From Holophagales bacterium (lineage in GTDB: Bacteria > Acidobacteriota > Thermoanaerobaculia > Multivoradales > Multivoraceae): a stretch of DNA of 64,000 nt. Location: NCBI GenBank assembly GCA_009836625.1, contig VXVC01000012.1:70073-134072 (forward strand), written 5' to 3'. Under the pieces are notes generated by a model. That model had not been told where the DNA came from. It saw only the letters and a list, made by a program, of their open reading frames with translations, and searched no databases. The position numbers were made by a program, and so were the translations under genes. Shown here one piece after another: positions 38,801 through 47,255 of the stretch. The first letter of the stretch is position 1. Every line of letters begins with the position of its first letter.

Positions 38801-39051
38801 GCACGGCACTCTTCTTGGAGCCGCGTGGGACCCGAGACCCCTTCAATCCGATCTGGAATCTCAACCTCACCGGAATATGGAGCTTCCGTATCCGGGGGGA
38901 CTTCACCGGGAATCTCCGTGTTGATGCCACCAATGTGACGAACAACCAGGACGGCCAGCGGGTCAACGCTCAGGGTGAGTTCGGTTCCTCACGTTACATC
39001 GACTGGCAGCGTCCGCGGCGGTTCTCGTTGTCTGCGACGTTCAATTTCTAG
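35878..39051 (+). CDS. TonB-dependent receptor with carboxypeptidase-regulatory-like N-terminal domain (Oar-like)
   Basis: ATG 35878 is chosen over 35863 because GGAGGA sits directly upstream. The 1057-residue protein has a signal peptide (cleaved near PPVAADS), a CarboxypepD_reg-like beta domain (about 27-105: GRTVDTNGAPMPGVAVTIVG), a plug domain, and a large outer-membrane beta-barrel ending in the aromatic C-terminal strand RRFSLSATFNF. These proteins import large ligands such as oligosaccharides, siderophores or peptides using TonB energy. It is monocistronic, with a 191-bp leader. Confidence 0.94.
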   Translation: MKRTLALVATLVLLGLAPPVAADSPETGIVLGRTVDTNGAPMPGVAVTIVGDRGEKVAITGTEGGYRFALLTPGAYTVRGSLDGYRDAEAAVNVTPGARSEINLIMGLEAAGEITVTAEAPVINRFESTSAGTVTSDVATNVMSVNTNYYSSLALLPGVTSDGDLADEYPGSNGARWMEGAVFVDGVDTTYTRRGGSRMYLPHIAVSSTTLQSTTGGAEYGRAVGGITNVVTKSGTNRFHGEYFVHRQQGDWVSEYKSHPELAERWNCRRRAVVQPQNDWLRPSCQPDFFHRNEREKDYSDLTLQGSIGGPIARNKAWFFAAAADTNTFSSQETFSGDIVDNSAYVGSRIAKLNFQPSPAHALAAYYTTSPLDVTFVLGDVPSDRYTATPHEFGGELVTGSWNWSARSDLFLEFKLAFHDSSEHKALNAGEGYDLESALAEKQQDPRYPANNQGPHSPGNNFHGYVGYRGGEQHWWNGWILDNGFGRNDYPRDQANARVTWFASDAHEALFGFDWQDVAWEQNLQRNNLYVGNVFDASSPSGFDSCSIIRIGYRLCYLEDYSPADLEGEPILHGTKSSNTAFFAQDRFSAGDHWTFNLGLRYEDQVHLNDVRRTVIDSQDLSPRVFAAYDFRADGRTLLSLSLGRAYQHLPQDLSNNHLLEGWNGTNAFDRFIYCDDLAAFFLRHVCRGVGYTGLIGKLRPGTMWRQIDAGVIPQVDIDPYFKDEIDLSLRWALNPRWYFQASAIYWTFENSIGTTEQRLPNGNYFRFTENYKDYEKVLGPLGVVDPEVLANFDEGRRTYRSLQLQLNRNFRNNWALFNNLTYADARGHFWGGLFNNTNSDYGRNLDVVLTQGHIDGCAADQLVLEGGQPVIDANGNRIVKPYPVDCQAILQPFLGQAVSTIYRYGTARENNEYVWNSFGWKTWNLGNTGHSFTLGGSFSWRSGKPWQRQSGAFLGGCNNAFEGCDPEQAIVGRGTALFLEPRGTRDPFNPIWNLNLTGIWSFRIRGDFTGNLRVDATNVTNNQDGQRVNAQGEFGSSRYIDWQRPRRFSLSATFNF

Positions 39052-39374
39052 AGAGCTCTGTGTGTCGCAGCAACCGGCTCCGTGAGCCAAGAATGTTGGC
39101 CAGAGGGCGCTTTGAAGCGAGAACTGGGGTTCATGTGGAGACAAGATCATCCTCCGATGATCCCCGATGAGCCGAATCTCACGATCACCTCTCGTTGGAC
39201 TTCGGGGCCCCCGTTCACGAGCACTTCTCGTTGGGCAGCTCTCGAACTTGCCAATCGCATTGTTGACGGCTACAGTCGGCGATGGTTTTCTTTTTTTCGC
39301 TTTCGCCGTTCCCGCTTTTGTGCCCATCTCGTGTAGGGCTATTGTGCGAGAGCGTAGTAGGAGAGGAGAGAGCA
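39052..39374. other. Intergenic region with T-rich stretch and first copy of a duplicated leader
   Basis: No gene is supported between the receptor stop and the leader mini-ORF. A T-rich run at 39286-39297 follows a weak 5-bp stem (ATCGC / GCGAT) and could terminate the receptor transcript. From 39322 a sequence begins that recurs 77 bp downstream, ending in AGGAGAGGAGA and a GTG start. Short frames here look like chance. Confidence 0.45.
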
Positions 39375-39455
39375 GTGAGACACTCTGCTAGTGTCTGCGC
39401 CCATCGCGCGTGGAGTTGGGTGTCGACGGATTGCAGGAGAGGAGAAAGCAAGTGA
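39375..39455 (+). CDS. 26-aa leader mini-ORF coupled to the Cys-rich protein
   Basis: GTG 39375 follows a very strong purine stretch (AGGAGAGGAGAGAGCA). The 26-residue frame (starting MRHSASVCAHRAW) ends at TGA 39453-39455, which overlaps the GTG start of the next gene (GTGA). The mini-ORF and the next gene start lie in two imperfect copies of the same 77-bp unit, so this one arose by duplication of the start region. It may act as a translational coupler or leader peptide; it could also be an accident of the duplication. Confidence 0.45.
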   Translation: MRHSASVCAHRAWSWVSTDCRRGESK

Positions 39456-39904
39456 GACTACTCGTATCGGTGATGCTAGCATCTCTGCTGTTCGCGGTCA
39501 CAGGTCCCATCTTGGCAGAAGGGGAGCCTACTCCTAGCAAGAGACCGGAGGTTGTGGGTCAGCGAGGCCCTGAGGGCGCAGTGCCTAGCACTCACGTTGA
39601 CCTTGGGCTTCCGCGATGGCTGGACTCAGGTAAGAGAAAGTTACAGACTGTAGTTCAGCGCTTCGGTCTGCCAACTGGTCTTCCGAGTAATCCGCTCTGT
39701 ATGGAAGTATGCGTGGCGGCCGACCTGGAAGTGGGGCTCGCCAGATCTGCGTACGACTCCTGCGTGGCGCTGAAGGGGCCTAACGGGTGCGAGGCTCAGG
39801 CGCGCGCCTTGGCAGAGGCCAATGCTAAGTTGGATGACTGCACGTCATGCCAGGCCGATGGCCCGTGGCGTCCGCCGGTATGCGTCTTCCCCATGCGCTG
39901 CTAG
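39452..39904 (+). CDS. Small secreted cysteine-rich protein
   Basis: GTG 39452, preceded by AGGAGAGGAGAAAG, gives 150 residues with a clear signal peptide (MRLLVSVMLASLLFAVTGPI, cleaved after ILAEG). The mature protein is Pro/Gly-rich at first, then has eight cysteines in its last 60 residues (LCMEVC, YDSC, NGC, DDCTSC, VCVFPMRC), which suggests disulfide bonding outside the cytosol. No family is recognised. Sequence composition is less GC-rich than that of its neighbours. The start is favoured over the longer frame from 39410 because of the ribosome-binding site and signal peptide. Confidence 0.7.
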   Translation: MRLLVSVMLASLLFAVTGPILAEGEPTPSKRPEVVGQRGPEGAVPSTHVDLGLPRWLDSGKRKLQTVVQRFGLPTGLPSNPLCMEVCVAADLEVGLARSAYDSCVALKGPNGCEAQARALAEANAKLDDCTSCQADGPWRPPVCVFPMRC

Positions 39905-39921
39905 TAAGGGGTTTGGGCTAG

Positions 39922-39956
39922 AGCGCTCCCGGGCGATGTGGTTTGTCCCGGGCGCT
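39922..39956. terminator. Hairpin between convergent transcripts
   Basis: AGCG...CCCGGG pairs with CCCGGGCGCT around a 13-nt loop. It lies between the plus-strand Cys-rich gene and the end of the minus-strand VWFA train, so it may terminate either. A second C/G-rich hairpin (39997-40018) sits exactly at the broken end of the VWFA pseudogene. Confidence 0.4.
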
Positions 39957-40018
39957 TGTAGTAGTTCGCAACCGAAAGGGTGGTGGCTGGGTCTTGCCCC
40001 CCCACTTGCTGGGGTGGG

Positions 40019-40563
40019 ACCAGCGCCCAGATCGAGCATGCGGACCAGGCCGAGCGCCTTGCGCTCCCGCGCTCGCTGAATCGCGTCCTCAATCTGGCCG
40101 CGCGAGTTCGTCCAGTCGGTCAAGCGGGTGCCGTTGTAGCCGTCGAAGGCCACGATGGCGACCTGGTCGGACGGGTTGAGTCGCGCCAGATCCCTCTCCA
40201 GCCGATTCAGGAAACCGTCCCGCTGGCGGCGGATGGCGAAGAGCTCGTCGATGAAGACGAGGAAGTTCGTGCCCACCCGCTCACCTGGCGTCAGCGAGGG
40301 TGCGTTTCCGACACCATCGCCCTCCCTGGCGACCGCATGGCCCTCGTCGATCTCCGTGAAGTAGTCGACCGACACGGGCTCGCCGTCGACCAGGAGTTCG
40401 AAGTCGCTCGCGTGGAGTCCCTTGACCCGGTTTCCGTCCGGTCCGTGATGACGACCTCGACGTTCACGACGCGGACATCGAGCACCTCGGCGAAGAGGTC
40501 GGGCAGGGGCTCTTCCTGTGCCGCGGCGGGGTAAGCCGCGATTGAGGTCGAAAGGAGTCTCAC
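40019..40563 (-). pseudogene. VWFA-related protein, truncated and frameshifted sixth copy
   Basis: From GTG 40563 the frame encodes a shortened signal peptide and EEPLPDLFAEVLDVRVVNVE, as in the neighbouring VWFA genes. Around 40437-40445 the frame shifts by one base; homology resumes in another frame (SVDYFTEIDEGHAV, LVFIDELFAIRRQRDG, DQVAIVAFDGYNG) up to about 40019. There it stops abruptly at a C/G-rich hairpin, lacking the C-terminal two thirds. It is a decayed end member of the tandem array. Confidence 0.82.
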
Positions 40564-40695
40564 CGGCGGTCTCCTATGGTACCGCTCGCCGAGAGAAGGG
40601 CACCACCGATGTCGAGGTTTGGCCGCGAGCCCCGGCGCGGGCCAGGACAGCCCCCTGCCGGACGCTGCCTCCTGTCTCGGTCGGTTCGTGTGTCG

Positions 40696-42282
40696 CTACC
40701 TCGGCCCGACCGTCCCTCTCGTCGACAGCAGCTCACCCGTGAGCGGGTCGTAGACCGCCGCCACGAAACGATGTTCGCGTTTGCGGATCTTGAGGTCCAT
40801 CTCGAAGATGAAGAAGTCGCCGCGCGTGGGTTCCTTCGGGATGACCACCGGGATCTTCACAGCGGCCGGCGCCGCCTGATCGCCCCACTTGTTCATCAGG
40901 CGGATCCTGAACTCCAGTTCGTTCATCCACTGGCCGTTCACGGGCAGCAGTTCCACGTCTTCAAGGGGAAACGCAACGGTCATGGGTAGGTCGAGCTTCA
41001 GGAGTCCCGCCTTCCTCGGCTCGCCGAAGCTCACCTCGAGCGATTCGGCGCCAGGGGAACCGCCGAGCAGCAGGACGCCCTCAACCAGCATCCCGACCTC
41101 GGCGGCCCTGGACATGTCCAGGTAGTGTTCCCGTGTTCTCACCCGGAGGTCGGGATGGCCGGGTAGCCGCACGGCGATGCGGTGAAGCCGGTCGTCTTCG
41201 TTGCGTGGAGGTTCGAAGCCGAGCCAGTAGTAGGAGCGGGTGTCCGCCGCCGTCTCCGCGAGGGCACTCTTGCTGAAGGAGTTGATCATCGGCAGGCCGC
41301 CGGTTTCCTCGGCCAGAAACTGGAGGACATTGTGGAATCGCCGCTCGGGTACGCCCCTCCACACTCCATACCCTCCGACTGAACCCGCGAAGACTGGCGC
41401 CACGCCCGCCCCCGCGCCGAAGCCGGCGATCGGAGGACCCGGCGGGCCCTGGAATCCGGGAGTATCGATCGGGTAGAGGCTGTACCCGACCAGGTTCGCG
41501 GCGTTGACCAGAGGCCCGTAGAGCCGGTCCAGCGTTACGCCGGCGGACGCCGCCGCGTAGGCCGACCTGAAGTTCCAGGTGTCGGACACGGTGGCCCACC
41601 CCTCGATCAGCAGCAGCATGACCTTGCGGCCCGGCGCATTGGCGAAACTGCGCACGGCGCCGGCGGCGGCCATCACCGATCGTCGGGTCTTGTCCCCCCG
41701 CTCCGAGCCCATGCCGTACTGGTACATCAGACCGTACGACTTGCGTTCCCTTGCCTCCAGCAGCGCGGTCTCGATGTCGACGCGGTCGCCGGTCCAGTCC
41801 GTGAGCAGGGTGAGTTCGCGGCCGTCGTGGGCCACGACCGCGACGCGATCGGCCGGTCCGAGCCGGACCAGATCCTCTTCCAGGCGGTTCAGCACACGAT
41901 CCCTGCGCTGCTTGATCGCGAACAGGTCGTCGATGAAGACGAGGTAGCTCGTGCCCACCGGCTCGTCCGGGGTCAGGGCGGGAACGGTGCCGACGCCTTC
42001 GCCGGACGCCTCCAGCGCGCGGCCCTCGTCGATCTCGGTGAAGTAGTCGATCGGTACCGTTTCACCGTCGACGTGGAGTTCGAAATCTCCCGGCTGGAGG
42101 CCCCGGATGCGGTTCCCGTTCCTGTCCGTGACGACGACTTCGACGTTGACCACGCGGACGTCGATCACGTCGGAGAAGAGGTCCGGCAGCGGACTGTCCT
42201 GCGCGGCCGCCGGTAGTGCGGCCAGCAGGCATGTGACGGTAGCCGCGGCGCGGAGTCCTGGCAGGTTCGGATTCATGTCCAT
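40696..42282 (-). CDS. VWFA-related acidobacterial-type exported protein, copy 5
   Basis: ATG 42282 follows GAGAGG and gives 528 residues: signal peptide ending PAAAQ, a conserved VRVVNVEVVVTDRNGNRIRG strand, a DYFTEIDEGRA segment, and a VWA-like domain (YLVFIDDLFAIKQRRDRVLN) in which the classical DxSxS metal site is not evident. A C-terminal module carries YYWLGFEPPRNEDDR and a final YDPLTGELLS. The family (TIGR03436-like) is expanded in Acidobacteriota; its role is unknown, possibly cell-surface or protease-linked binding. It is 31 bp from the next upstream copy. Confidence 0.85.
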   Translation of the reverse strand: MDMNPNLPGLRAAATVTCLLAALPAAAQDSPLPDLFSDVIDVRVVNVEVVVTDRNGNRIRGLQPGDFELHVDGETVPIDYFTEIDEGRALEASGEGVGTVPALTPDEPVGTSYLVFIDDLFAIKQRRDRVLNRLEEDLVRLGPADRVAVVAHDGRELTLLTDWTGDRVDIETALLEARERKSYGLMYQYGMGSERGDKTRRSVMAAAGAVRSFANAPGRKVMLLLIEGWATVSDTWNFRSAYAAASAGVTLDRLYGPLVNAANLVGYSLYPIDTPGFQGPPGPPIAGFGAGAGVAPVFAGSVGGYGVWRGVPERRFHNVLQFLAEETGGLPMINSFSKSALAETAADTRSYYWLGFEPPRNEDDRLHRIAVRLPGHPDLRVRTREHYLDMSRAAEVGMLVEGVLLLGGSPGAESLEVSFGEPRKAGLLKLDLPMTVAFPLEDVELLPVNGQWMNELEFRIRLMNKWGDQAAPAAVKIPVVIPKEPTRGDFFIFEMDLKIRKREHRFVAAVYDPLTGELLSTRGTVGPR

Positions 42283-42313
42283 CAGGTTACCTCTCGATGC
42301 TCGGCCGGGGAGA

Positions 42314-43918
42314 TCATGGTCGGTCTCCCCTGGGACTGACAACCCCACGGGCCGACACGAGCATCCTGTCCGTGAGCGGATCGTAGACGGCCGCGACGTA
42401 TCGGTACTCGCGCTTTCGAAGGCGGAGGTCCGTTTCGTAGACGAAGGTCTCGCCCGGCGCCGGCGCCTCGGGCCTGACCACCGGGACCTTGCGAACCAGC
42501 TTCCTGGACAGAATGTCCCACTTATCCACCGCCGAGATCCGGAACTCGAGTTCGTTCACCCATTGTCCGTCCATTGGTAGCAGGGTCAGCTCGTCGAGCG
42601 GGATGACTACCTCCACCGGCACGGAGATCCTGCGGAATCCGGCCTTGGTCGGTGTCCCCAGCCTCACGTCCAGGGTGTCGGCGCCGGGGGTTGTTCCGAA
42701 GAGCATCGAAGCCTCCAGGCGCATGCCGATCTCCGTGTCCTTCGACATGTCCAGGTAGTGCTCCCGGGAGCGCGCGCGGAGTTTCTTGTGTCCGACCAGC
42801 CGCACCCTGATGTCGTGCAGCTCGTCATCGCGGCTCTGTGGGGCGTCGAAACCGAGCCAGTAGTAGGAGCGTGTGTCCGCCACGGTCTCGCTGAGTGCCT
42901 TGCTGCGGAAGGCGTTGAGCATCGGTCGCCCTCCCGTTTCGTCGGCGAGGAAGCGAAAGACGTCGTGTTGCCGCTGCTCGTACGAACCGGCCATGACCAT
43001 TTGCATCGACGGCCACGGCGGCGGGTAGATCGTGCTGCCGCGTGAGTCGCCCGTTACGTAGGTGTAGTAGCCGCCCGGTACCCTTGGAAGGGGTTGCCAG
43101 TAGGAGCGAGGTCCATGCTGAAGACCCGCTACGTCGACCGGGTACAGGCTGTAGCCGACCCGGTTGGCGGCATGGACCAGCGGGCTGTACAGGCTCTCGA
43201 CGCTCGGTCTGGAGAGTCCCGACCGCAGGACGTCCCATACGGCGCTCGGGGCGCTCCAGCTGTCGGCCAGCAGAAGCATGACGTTGCGGCCCGGTCCGCG
43301 GGCGACGCTTTGCATGGTCGCGGTGGCCGCCATGACGGCGCGCCGGGTGGCTTCGACACCGCGGCGGCCGAAGGCCGGGCGCATCCGGGCAGCCAGTAGC
43401 GCGCTGCGGAGTTGGTACTGAGAGTTCGTCCAGTCGGTCAGCCGGGAAACGCCCTCTCCGTCGAACGCGACGATCGCCGCGCGGTCCGCCGGGTTGAGCA
43501 GGTGGAGATCCTGGTCCAGGCGGCTCAACACGCGGTCGCGGCGTCCGCGGACGGCCGACAGGTCGTCCACGAAGATCAGGTAGTTCGTACCGACCGGTTC
43601 GTCGTGGGTCAAGGCCGGCACATCCGCGACGCCGTCGCCGCCGGCGGTCCTCGCGTAGCCCTCGTCGACCTCGGTGAAGTACGCGATGGGGACCGGCTGG
43701 CGGTCCACCAGGAGCTCGAAGTCGTCTGGCTCGAGTCCGCGAATCCGGTTCCCCTTCTTGTCCGTAACGACTACTTCTACATTGACGATCCGAACGTCGA
43801 TCGTGTCGGAGAACAGCTCCGGCAGCGACGGTTCCTGGGCCGTTATGGGGATCGCGGCCAGGATCAGCGCGCTCGTGATGGCTGCGCTGGATCTCAATCG
43901 GGGAACTGCCTTGATCAT
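42314..43918 (-). CDS. VWFA-related acidobacterial-type exported protein, copy 4
   Basis: The 534-residue product from ATG 43918 has a signal peptide (LILAAIPITAQ), the VNVEVVVTDKKGNRIRGLEP opening, YLIFVDDLSAVRGRRDRVLS in the VWA-like core, and the shared SYYWLGFDAPQSRDDELHD and VYDPLTDRMLVS ends. Its central variable segment (around residues 245-300) is Tyr/Pro/Gly-rich and differs from all other copies, suggesting diversified binding. It starts 2 bp after the stop of copy 3, so the array is read as one message. Confidence 0.86.
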   Translation of the reverse strand: MIKAVPRLRSSAAITSALILAAIPITAQEPSLPELFSDTIDVRIVNVEVVVTDKKGNRIRGLEPDDFELLVDRQPVPIAYFTEVDEGYARTAGGDGVADVPALTHDEPVGTNYLIFVDDLSAVRGRRDRVLSRLDQDLHLLNPADRAAIVAFDGEGVSRLTDWTNSQYQLRSALLAARMRPAFGRRGVEATRRAVMAATATMQSVARGPGRNVMLLLADSWSAPSAVWDVLRSGLSRPSVESLYSPLVHAANRVGYSLYPVDVAGLQHGPRSYWQPLPRVPGGYYTYVTGDSRGSTIYPPPWPSMQMVMAGSYEQRQHDVFRFLADETGGRPMLNAFRSKALSETVADTRSYYWLGFDAPQSRDDELHDIRVRLVGHKKLRARSREHYLDMSKDTEIGMRLEASMLFGTTPGADTLDVRLGTPTKAGFRRISVPVEVVIPLDELTLLPMDGQWVNELEFRISAVDKWDILSRKLVRKVPVVRPEAPAPGETFVYETDLRLRKREYRYVAAVYDPLTDRMLVSARGVVSPRGDRP

Positions 43919-43920
43919 GT

Positions 43921-45594
43921 CTACCTCGGCCCGATCGTTTCGCTGGCAGACAGGATCGTGCCGCTCACCGGGTCATGGACGGCCACCACGATGCGGTGTT
44001 CCCGCTTTCGGAGCACCAGCTCCGTCGTGTACCACCAGTGCTGGCCAGGCTCCGGTTCCGCCGGGCCTGAGATGCGGACCGTCTCGACCGGCGTCTCGGA
44101 GCGGTCGCCGGATTCGTTGATCACGGAGACACGCAACTCGACCTCGTTCATCCACAGGTTGCCCATCGGGAGGAGGGTGATGTCGTCGAGGGGGATGAAC
44201 ACCTTCATCGGCACCAGGATCTTCCGGCCCCGGGTGGATTGGGGAGCGCCGAACTCGACCGTCAGCGTTTCCTTTCCCGCTACGCCGCCGAACAGCAGGG
44301 AACCCTCGACCATCATCGTCACTTCCGTGCTCTTCGACAGATCGAGATAGCTCCGCCTCGACCTGACCCGAAGATCGGGACGGCCAACCAGTCGCACTTC
44401 GATGTCGTGGAGCGTGTCGTCCTCGTTGCGAGGCGGTTCGAATCCGAGCCAGTAGTAGGAGCGGGTGTCGGTCGCGGCCTCGGCCAGGGCGATGTCGCGG
44501 GAGGCGTTGATCATCGGCAGTCCCCCGGTCTCGCGGGCGAGATAGCCGAGTGAAGCTTCCTGGGACCATTCGCTGTACAGATCGGTCGGCAGGGCGGAGA
44601 GGTTCGGTTCCAGCCCCAGGCTCGGACTAGGGGTGTACGTCGCGGACGGGTCGCTGGTTCCGGAGGGAGCGTTCGTGAAGGCGGGATCAAAGCCGGGAAG
44701 GTCGACGGGGTAGAGCGTGTAGCCGACCAGGTTGGCGGCGTGGACGAGGGGGCCGTAGATGCTCTCGATGCTCGGCGGCCGCCAGTCGACCGGATCGAAG
44801 TTGTCCCTGTTCCACCGGGGTACGCCCCAGCCGTCCGCCAGCACGAGCATCACCTTGCGGCCCGGTGGATCGGCGTAGCTCCGGAGAGTGGCCGTCGCGG
44901 CGAGAACGGACCGCTGGATCTCACGCTCCCGTTTGTTCAGATGCAGCGTCGACATCGCTCGCCGGATACCTGCGCGGGAGCGGACGAGAGCCGGCGATGG
45001 CCGGTCCGCCAGGGCCGGTTCGACAACGGCCGGTTCGATGTCAACGATTCGCATCATGCCCAGTGCGTCGCGCTTGTGCGCCTCGTCGAACGCGTCGCGA
45101 AGTACGTCCCGCGAGTCGGTCCAGTCCGTCAGTTCGGAGACGTTCTGGCCGTCGAACGCGACCAGGGCGACGCGATCGTTCGCACCGAGCTTTATCAGGT
45201 CCTGCTCCAGCCGCGCCAGCACCCGGTCCCGATCCCGCCTGACCGCGAAGTACTCGTCGATGAAGACGAGGTAGTTCGTGCGCACCGGCTCGCCGGGGAC
45301 GAGCGAAGACACCGCCCCCGGCGCGTCCGCCTGTCCGCTCGCCCGGGCGATTCCCCCGTCGATCTCCGTGAAGTACTCGACCGGCACGCTCTCGCCGTCC
45401 ACCCGAAGTTCGAAGTCCGCCGCGTCCAGGCCTTGTACCCGATTGCCCTTCCTGTCCGTAACGACCACCTCGACGTTGACCACGCGGACATCGATCGTGT
45501 CGGAGAAGAGCTCCGGCAGCGGCGACTCCTGCGCGGCGGCCGGCAGCGCGGCCAGGATCAGGGCGAACAGGAATGGGGATTGGAGTCTCACCAC
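43921..45594 (-). CDS. VWFA-related acidobacterial-type exported protein, copy 3
   Basis: The start is GTG 45594 or 45591, just after the stop of copy 2; the longer frame upstream overlaps copy 2 and is rejected. The 557-residue protein has signal peptide FALILAALPAAAQ, VRVVNVEVVVTDRKGNRVQG, YLVFIDEYFAVRRDRDRVLA and the shared C-terminal module. It has an insertion around residues 180-215 (containing MSTLHLNKREREIQRS) absent from the others, and a Ser/Thr/Pro-rich variable centre. Confidence 0.85.
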   Translation of the reverse strand: MVRLQSPFLFALILAALPAAAQESPLPELFSDTIDVRVVNVEVVVTDRKGNRVQGLDAADFELRVDGESVPVEYFTEIDGGIARASGQADAPGAVSSLVPGEPVRTNYLVFIDEYFAVRRDRDRVLARLEQDLIKLGANDRVALVAFDGQNVSELTDWTDSRDVLRDAFDEAHKRDALGMMRIVDIEPAVVEPALADRPSPALVRSRAGIRRAMSTLHLNKREREIQRSVLAATATLRSYADPPGRKVMLVLADGWGVPRWNRDNFDPVDWRPPSIESIYGPLVHAANLVGYTLYPVDLPGFDPAFTNAPSGTSDPSATYTPSPSLGLEPNLSALPTDLYSEWSQEASLGYLARETGGLPMINASRDIALAEAATDTRSYYWLGFEPPRNEDDTLHDIEVRLVGRPDLRVRSRRSYLDLSKSTEVTMMVEGSLLFGGVAGKETLTVEFGAPQSTRGRKILVPMKVFIPLDDITLLPMGNLWMNEVELRVSVINESGDRSETPVETVRISGPAEPEPGQHWWYTTELVLRKREHRIVVAVHDPVSGTILSASETIGPR

Positions 45595-45599
45595 GTCAC

Positions 45600-47255
45600 C
45601 TACTTGCGTTCGCTCACTGTATCCGCGGGACCGATCGTCCCCTGCGCAGAGAGGATCGCACCCGAGAGCGGGTCGTAGACAGCGGCCACGTAGCGATGCT
45701 CTCGCTTTCTCACCACGACGCCCGTGTCGTAGACGAAGGTCTGTCCCGGTTGCGGCGCCGCGGGACCGGCGATCGGGATCCTCCGGACCGGAGTTTCTGA
45801 GCGATCGCCGCTCTCGTTGATCACGGTGATCCGCAACTCCAGTTCGTTCATCCACTGGCCACCAAGGGGCAGGAGGGTCACATCGTCGAGGGGGATCGTG
45901 ACCGTCACCGGCACCGCGATCTTTCGGAAGCCGGCTTTCTCGGGCGTGCCGAACTCCATCTTGAGCGCCTCGGTGCCGGGGGAGCCACCGAAGAGCAGCG
46001 ATCCCTCTACCAGCATGGTGACCTCGGTTCCCTTCGACATGTCCACGTAGCTTTCGCGTGACCTGACGCGGAGGTCCCTACGGCCTGTCACGCGGACGTC
46101 GATGTCGTGCAGCTCGTCGTTCTCGTCGCGCTGGGGCTGGAAGCCGAGCCAGTAGTAGGAGCGTGTGTCCGCCGCCGCTTCGGAGAAGGCGACATCGCGG
46201 CGGGCGTTGATCATCGGCAGCCCGCCGGTTTCGTGGGCAAGGAACTCGAGAACCGCGTGCTCCCCCCACTCCGGATCGCTCGGAGAAGCGAAGTAACCGT
46301 TCGGATAGTGGAACCCGAAGAGACCTCCCTGCTGGCCGCGGCGACGCAGATAGCCCCTGTAGCGGTTGAAGCTCGCTCCTGAGAAAGGACTCCAGAAGGC
46401 GGGTTGTCCGATCGACGCGTCGGCAACGGTCCCCAGGTGGCGGGGCCGGAACCCGGGGAGATCGACCGGATACAACGTGTAGCCGACCAGGTTGGCCGAG
46501 TGGACGAGAGGACCGTACAGGTGATCCACACTCAGGTCCGGCAGCCAGGTCGTCGGCCAGTCCCCACTCCCCCGCAGGTCTCCGGGCGCCTTCCAATTCT
46601 CGACGAGGAGGAGCATCACCTTGCGGCCCGGAGCCGCGGCGAAACTGCGCACGGCCGCCGTTGCGGCCATCACGGCTCTCTGGACCCGATCGCGTGGGGT
46701 GCCCAGCCCGAGCGGCCGCCTCAGCCCGAGAGCCTCCCGTTCCATCACCTGTCGCAGCGCGTCCTCGATCTGGTCGCGGGAACCGGTCCAGTCCGTCACG
46801 CGGGTGATGTTGTACCCGTCGTACACGACGATCGCGACCCGGTCCGCCGGACCTAGCCGGGCCAGGTCGGTCTGGAGCCCGGCCAGCACCCGGTCGCGGT
46901 GGGGCTGGATCGCGGAGAGTTCGTCAACGAAGATGAGGAAACTCGTTCCGACCGGCTCGTCGGGCGCCAGGGCCGGCACCTCGCCAACGGTGCTATCGGA
47001 CGAGGTTGTTGCACGCCCGTCGTCGATCTCCGTGAAGTGGTCGAGCGGCACGGGTTCGCCATCCACGTGGAGCTCGAAGTCCGACGCCTCCAGGCCGCGG
47101 ATCCGGTTTCCCTGTCGGTCCGTCACCACGACCTCGATGTTGACGACTCGGACGTCGATCACGTCTGTGAACAGGTCGGGCAGTGGACTCTCCTGGCCGG
47201 CGGCCGGGACCGTGGCGAGGAGCAGGCCGGCGGTCGTCGCGCGAAGGAGGCTCAC
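45600..47255 (-). CDS. VWFA-related acidobacterial-type exported protein, copy 2
   Basis: GTG 47255 overlaps the TGA of copy 1 (GTGA), so translation is coupled. The 551 residues include signal peptide GLLLATVPAAGQ, VRVVNIEVVVTDRQGNRIRG, FLIFVDELSAIQPHRDRVLA and the usual YYWLGFQPQRDENDELHD and VYDPLSGAILSAQG blocks. The variable centre (about residues 255-315) contains an Arg/Gly/Tyr/Phe-rich stretch (RYRGYLRRRGQQGG). Likely periplasmic or surface exposed. Confidence 0.86.
   Translation of the reverse strand: MSLLRATTAGLLLATVPAAGQESPLPDLFTDVIDVRVVNIEVVVTDRQGNRIRGLEASDFELHVDGEPVPLDHFTEIDDGRATTSSDSTVGEVPALAPDEPVGTSFLIFVDELSAIQPHRDRVLAGLQTDLARLGPADRVAIVVYDGYNITRVTDWTGSRDQIEDALRQVMEREALGLRRPLGLGTPRDRVQRAVMAATAAVRSFAAAPGRKVMLLLVENWKAPGDLRGSGDWPTTWLPDLSVDHLYGPLVHSANLVGYTLYPVDLPGFRPRHLGTVADASIGQPAFWSPFSGASFNRYRGYLRRRGQQGGLFGFHYPNGYFASPSDPEWGEHAVLEFLAHETGGLPMINARRDVAFSEAAADTRSYYWLGFQPQRDENDELHDIDVRVTGRRDLRVRSRESYVDMSKGTEVTMLVEGSLLFGGSPGTEALKMEFGTPEKAGFRKIAVPVTVTIPLDDVTLLPLGGQWMNELELRITVINESGDRSETPVRRIPIAGPAAPQPGQTFVYDTGVVVRKREHRYVAAVYDPLSGAILSAQGTIGPADTVSERK

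Noticed and set aside
39082..39336. Short frames between the receptor and the Cys-rich gene
   Set aside because: No ribosome-binding site, atypical composition and no similarity between strands; treated as intergenic.
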